NCBI GenBank assembly: GCA_903859705.1
Contig: CAIONQ010000009.1
Coordinates: forward strand, 1-64,000
Origin: an uncultured Chthonomonas sp.
GTDB lineage: Bacteria > Armatimonadota > Chthonomonadetes > Chthonomonadales > Chthonomonadaceae
Length of the DNA: 64,000 nt
Direction of reading: 5' to 3'
The position numbers and the translations under genes are program-made. Position 1 is the first letter of the stretch. Each line of letters starts with the position of its first letter. Shown one piece after another: positions 60,313 to 64,000 of this stretch. A model generated the notes under the pieces. The model worked only from the letters and a program-made list of their open reading frames with translations. It did no database searches and was not told where the DNA came from.

Positions 60313-63300
60313 TTACGGCCAGTATCTATCTCCACAGCGCGGGCACATGAAGTGTGCTGCCCGCAGGGGTTCCACGCTATCGCTAAGTAGGAAGTTGCAG
60401 TGCGGGCAGTAGTAGGCATTGGCACCGTACTCTTCTGACGAGTCTGGCATCATCTGCCCTTTTAGGCGGTACAGGTGCGCAAACAGGCTGGCTGCATTGC
60501 GGCTGGCCTCTGTTTCATACACAAAGTAGGCATCGGCCAGTATAGGATCTCGGCCGAAAGCACGCCGCAATATGCGATCTGCCCCGCGCCTATCTATCCC
60601 CACAAGGCCCAGGCTTCCAAGCGATTTAACACCCTCGGCAAGTGCCGCAACGTACCGTGCCTCTTTTTGTTCGGCTCGGTACTGGCTGATGTGTACGTTC
60701 AGGCACTGCCGCAGTATGCCGTAACTGGAGGATAGCAGGGTCATTACCGCCGAGTTGAAATCCAGCGGAACCCTCGCCTCGGTTTCTGTTACGCCCGCTA
60801 CACCCTGCGGGTAAAACACTCGGAACTCGCTGCCAGCAACCTGATACCAGCCCTCTCGCTTTATCTCACCCCGGTCCGCAGGGTTCCACTCAAAAATGCC
60901 ATCGGCGGGGCGACCCAGCAGCACAAGCTGCAGCCACCACTCCTCAGTTTCTTCTACTCTGCGCGGGGGCACAAGTGGGTCTAGCCAGTTCACATCTCGG
61001 CGGGTATGCCAGAAGTGGAAATCGGTGGCGGCGCCTTCTGCGCTCTGCAGAGCAGTAAGGTCGTAAGCATGGCTGCTGATAACGCCTTCCATCTGCCCGA
61101 AGGTAAAGCCGTGCCTCTCTTGAACGATTAGCAGCCGGAATGGATCGTGGCTATCTGTGATCTTCCCATCGCGGGCAAGGGCAACATCGGTCTCTATCTT
61201 GGCTGCCATCTGCATGGTTCTGGGATCGGTGCGGCTGAGATCCATAAATGCAAGGTTCTGTGCCTGTGGGCGTATTGCGCGCGCGCCCTGCAGTTGGGGC
61301 GATATCTGAGCCCCATGTACCCCGAGGCGCGGTGCGCTGAGCTGGATAACGGTATCCAGATCGGGAACAGACATCTTATCTGCAATATGTACCTGGCCTC
61401 GCAACGGCTCGAAGAAGGCACGGGCACGGGCCTGGATGCCAGCAATAAGATCCTGCGGAATGCACTCCATAGCGGTGGCTCTGCCTGGCCTGGGATCGAA
61501 GCTGCTCTGGCCATCGGCCAGTTTAAGGTCCTGAGCAAGTGCCTCGAGCGGTTTCAGCACATCCCGGCGCGCGGCGGCCTCTTTCTGCACGTCGTCCCAG
61601 CCGGTGCCGCTCTCACCCGGCCACATGGCCTGGCGCAGCAGGCTGTAGTACTCCTCTGTAACCGTACCACGCGCAGCAGGTGGCTCGGCATCAAAGTACA
61701 CATGGCCGTTAACGGTAGGTACATCAGAGCTCATAGCCTTCCAGGAGTCATTTAGCCCGGCTGCTTCCTGGCTAAAGGCAGATTGCATGGCATCCAGTCT
61801 GCGCAACAGAAGAGCGGTGGCATTGCGATGTTTTTCGGCCAGCTGTGGGATCATATCCCGGCGCTGCAAGTGGCCAGCACCCTGAGTTTTGAGCTCGTTC
61901 TTAAGATAATCCTCCAGGGCGCTCAGTACACCAGCCCAGGCCTGCGCAAGCTTCTCTTTTTTGCCGAAGGGGTTATGGCTGTTCTGAATGCGCTCTGCCT
62001 CGGCAAGCGCCTCATCCAGGGTGGCTTTGAGCGATTTCGAATCCTGCCTTAGTTCCGGCAGTACCTCCTGTATGCCGGTGGATGCTGCCTCGAGGCGCTT
62101 GAGGCGCTCTGCAAGCACTGCAGACACAAACGCTGGCCCGCCATCCAGATCAAATAACGACCGGGATACGAACTGCAGTACCTCTGCATCGGTGCGGCTC
62201 AACATGCCGCCAACGCTGTCATCCATAATGCCGGCGAGGGAGGGTGCAGTGCCATCGGCCAGCGGAACGGCCGATTCGGAGGCGGTGAGGCGTGTTTCAA
62301 AATCTCTTAGCAGTTGCCGAACGTTCTCAACACGAGGCGCCTTGCCCGTGCTATCGGTTAAAACGGCATCGCGCAGTGCCTGCGTGCCCAGTTTGTCGTT
62401 GCCCTCATCGGTAAGCCGCTGAAGCAGGCTGTTAAGCTCTGGCTCGCCAGTGCTGCTGAACGCTCGCAGCGCCTCTGAAATTCTTTCTGGCGAGGCCTGG
62501 CTTCTGCACCACGCCTCTAACGCACCCCCCATAAGGCGGGTTGTGGCGGCCCGCAAAATGTGCTCGCCCGGATACTCCAGCGCTGCCATGCCCATGGTGC
62601 TGAACAGAGGGCGCATAAAGCCAACGCTATCCGCCGTTTCCATATTGCCCTTGGCATCTACATCACGCGCTGCGATGGCACCGCCCGCTGGGCCGGATGC
62701 TGCGGCCAGGTACTGACCAATCATAACGTTAAGGCGGCGCACGTCCGCACCTTCGGGTCCGCCAGGCATCAAAACACGGGTGATAACGTAAGGCTTTTCG
62801 GTTCTGCGAGAAGGACCATCGTTGCCGGGCAACTTCTGCAACCAGGCCGTGCTCTCAAGCTGATAATGGTTCAACTCTTTGAGGGCGTAGTAGGCGTTCT
62901 TTTTGTAACGTGCAGCTTTTCCGCCAGTTAATTGTGGGTGCGGCACGGTGAAGATTGCCTGGCAGTCTATTCCATCTCCGTACCATTCTCTCAGAAGGTA
63001 GCCCATATCGGCACAGGCACCACTGCAGGTACCGCCGCAAAGCGTACCAACCACATACACCACGGTATCGGTATGGATATCCACTTTCAGATCCGAGCGG
63101 CCAAGCTGATCTGCAACGGATTGGGGTGTAAGCTGCTTGAGGGCAGATAGCTCCGCCATAGAGCGGCGTTTGAGCCGATCGTAAGTGGCAGATTCCGAGG
63201 ATGTGGACGAGTGAAACACACAAAGGCGACCCAGCATGCGCAGGTTGCCCGCGCCAGCCGATGGGTTGTCGATGGCTCGAAGGCTCTGGCCATCCTGCCA

Positions 63301-63567
63301 GTTGTAAAAATCGAATTCGGCACCTGCCGTGCGCGGTGCGTTGAGGTAGGGCGCGTACTCTTCGCGGCTGATGCCAGCGCGGATAATACGATCTCCCAGG
63401 GGGGAATCTGGCTGTTCGGTTTCCACCACCAACAGGCGCACCCAGGAGGCTTTTTCGAAGCCGCCAAACTGCCAGGTGAGGTGCTCTGCAACGGCTTCAG
63501 CAACCTCTTTACCTGTTGTTCCAAGTCCCAGGATAAAAGTTCTACGGATAGAAAGCGTCTCTGCCAT
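60313..63567 (-). CDS. Tubulin/FtsZ-like GTPase with C-terminal zinc ribbon (Tubulin_2 type)
   Basis: 1084 residues. The N-terminal 300 residues have a GTPase layout: glycine loop FILGLGTTGKEVAE (11-23), LLVVETEQPD, and the tubulin/FtsZ signature GTLCGGTCSGACADMG (174-189, canonical GGGTGSG, here with a Cys substitution). The central 500 residues are helical, with coiled-coil stretches (about 470-620). The C-terminus has a CPHC (1054-1057) and CPRC (1075-1078) zinc ribbon. The ATG overlaps the stop of the upstream gene by one base (TGATG), with AAAGG eleven bases before. Pfam Tubulin_2 (PF13809) fits best. Cellular role unknown. Confidence 0.78.
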   Translation of the reverse strand: MAETLSIRRTFILGLGTTGKEVAEAVAEHLTWQFGGFEKASWVRLLVVETEQPDSPLGDRIIRAGISREEYAPYLNAPRTAGAEFDFYNWQDGQSLRAIDNPSAGAGNLRMLGRLCVFHSSTSSESATYDRLKRRSMAELSALKQLTPQSVADQLGRSDLKVDIHTDTVVYVVGTLCGGTCSGACADMGYLLREWYGDGIDCQAIFTVPHPQLTGGKAARYKKNAYYALKELNHYQLESTAWLQKLPGNDGPSRRTEKPYVITRVLMPGGPEGADVRRLNVMIGQYLAAASGPAGGAIAARDVDAKGNMETADSVGFMRPLFSTMGMAALEYPGEHILRAATTRLMGGALEAWCRSQASPERISEALRAFSSTGEPELNSLLQRLTDEGNDKLGTQALRDAVLTDSTGKAPRVENVRQLLRDFETRLTASESAVPLADGTAPSLAGIMDDSVGGMLSRTDAEVLQFVSRSLFDLDGGPAFVSAVLAERLKRLEAASTGIQEVLPELRQDSKSLKATLDEALAEAERIQNSHNPFGKKEKLAQAWAGVLSALEDYLKNELKTQGAGHLQRRDMIPQLAEKHRNATALLLRRLDAMQSAFSQEAAGLNDSWKAMSSDVPTVNGHVYFDAEPPAARGTVTEEYYSLLRQAMWPGESGTGWDDVQKEAAARRDVLKPLEALAQDLKLADGQSSFDPRPGRATAMECIPQDLIAGIQARARAFFEPLRGQVHIADKMSVPDLDTVIQLSAPRLGVHGAQISPQLQGARAIRPQAQNLAFMDLSRTDPRTMQMAAKIETDVALARDGKITDSHDPFRLLIVQERHGFTFGQMEGVISSHAYDLTALQSAEGAATDFHFWHTRRDVNWLDPLVPPRRVEETEEWWLQLVLLGRPADGIFEWNPADRGEIKREGWYQVAGSEFRVFYPQGVAGVTETEARVPLDFNSAVMTLLSSSYGILRQCLNVHISQYRAEQKEARYVAALAEGVKSLGSLGLVGIDRRGADRILRRAFGRDPILADAYFVYETEASRNAASLFAHLYRLKGQMMPDSSEEYGANAYYCPHCNFLLSDSVEPLRAAHFMCPRCGDRYWP

Positions 63568-64000
63568 CAGGATCGGCTGCCTTTCTGAACCTCAAATACC
63601 ACTTCAAAACGTGTCTTTTCGCCGGTATCGGCCGCCTGCACACGGCATAGTACGCGCTTACCGGGGGATGTGCTGAGCTTGTGCCCATTGCATTTATCGG
63701 CATCGGTACCCTGAATCTCTACAAATTGATAGCTTCCTTCGGCCTCTGCCAGCAGGCTCTTATCTGCGGCAACCTGAATGCGTGCAATAACCACCGCATC
63801 GCCGGGAAGGGCCGGTTGCGTGCTGCCATCGGTTGGTGGAGATAGATCGATAAGGCGTGCCTTCCCACCAGGATCTTTGAAAAGCGCCCAGGCGCTTGCA
63901 GCAGTAAGGGCTGGAAAAGCAAACTCATCAGGCCCCACGGAGAAGCGAGCCACGCCCGGCACCGCCGGGGATGCTGGCGGCGCGGCGGTTTTAGGCCCGG
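63567..64000 (-). CDS. Unknown gene upstream of and coupled to the tubulin-like gene (runs off window)
   Basis: The frame is open to the right edge (144 codons). It begins with a Pro/Ala-rich linker (GPKTAAPPASPAVPG), then a domain of about 125 residues with FSVGPDEFAFPAL and strands ending RFEVVFEVQKGSRS. The apparent GTG start at 63962 is inside this linker, so the real start lies beyond the window. The linker suggests a multidomain protein, such as a vWA or protein-kinase product, as often precedes Tubulin_2 genes as far as I recall. A CNGHKL motif is too short to call metal binding. Its stop overlaps the next ATG (TGATG), so the proteins work together. Confidence 0.65.
   Translation of the reverse strand, partial: GPKTAAPPASPAVPGVARFSVGPDEFAFPALTAASAWALFKDPGGKARLIDLSPPTDGSTQPALPGDAVVIARIQVAADKSLLAEAEGSYQFVEIQGTDADKCNGHKLSTSPGKRVLCRVQAADTGEKTRFEVVFEVQKGSRS

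Noticed and set aside
61147-61755. Plus-strand open frame of 202 codons opposite the tubulin-like gene
   Set aside because: Antisense of a well-supported GTPase gene.
63567-63962. Gene start at the GTG at 63962
   Set aside because: The frame continues upstream through a Pro/Ala linker to the window edge, so the GTG is internal.
1-64000. tRNA, rRNA, insertion sequence or phage integration site
   Set aside because: No cloverleaf, terminal repeats, transposase or integrase reading frame was found on either strand by eye; a covariance search (tRNAscan, Infernal) would settle it.

Overview
The window looks like chromosomal DNA of a free-living, saprophytic bacterium of moderate G+C. An Lnt start at the left edge implies triacylated lipoproteins, so probably a diderm. 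Secreted carbohydrate enzymes (CE15-like esterase, GH32, GH5/DUF4038-like), an FG-GAP/ASPIC lipoprotein and an anchored protein with a pseudopilin-like tail suggest Armatimonadota or a neighbouring phylum (Planctomycetota, Acidobacteriota). This is inference from gene types; no rRNA or other marker is present. Shine-Dalgarno sites are usually clear and GTG/TTG starts are common. I found no tRNA, rRNA, CRISPR array, insertion sequence or phage gene.

Layout. 1-7.1 kb (minus): lnt start, tsaC, a secreted DUF1579-like protein, an ArsR-AHSA1 regulator, a CE15 esterase, cdsA, a sugar-type MFS carrier and a MobA-like nucleotidyltransferase. 7.2-16.9 kb: a 1168-residue TPR/FG-GAP/ASPIC lipoprotein, hflX, a secreted hydrolase, an anchored protein with a pseudopilin-like end, a zincin-like protein and a lone pyrK. 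16.9-37.2 kb (minus): a polysaccharide locus with twelve GT-B (GT4-type) glycosyltransferases, one GT2, an O-antigen ligase/polymerase, an acyltransferase and Gmd-Rmd for GDP-rhamnose. 37.4-43.8 kb: aldo/keto reductase, a MoaD-like/BNR pair, a histidine phosphatase (plus), then a Wzt-type ATPase, a GT9 enzyme and a methyltransferase. 44-57.8 kb: CotA-like multicopper oxidase, UroD-like protein, a Fic remnant, a membrane protein, glycoside hydrolases, a GT-C membrane transferase with a DUF2993-like partner, a TIM-barrel isomerase and a six-repeat propeller protein. 57.8-60.3 kb is a decay zone (cut DUF1152, broken DUF3800, a bacterial PH gene with no AUG/GUG/UUG start) beside an intact DUF1801 gene. 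60.3-64 kb (minus): a 1084-residue tubulin/FtsZ-like GTPase with a C-terminal zinc ribbon, coupled to a gene running off the window.

How it fits together. The 26-kb polysaccharide region builds a complex surface glycan: Gmd and Rmd make GDP-D-rhamnose, the GT4/GT2 enzymes assemble the unit, the Wzy/WaaL-like protein polymerises or ligates it, and the acyltransferase decorates it. Three tandem paralogue pairs show growth by duplication. The nearby Wzt-like ATPase implies an ABC exporter whose permease is not here. The most unusual locus is the tubulin-like/zinc-ribbon operon at the right edge, next to the decayed genes.
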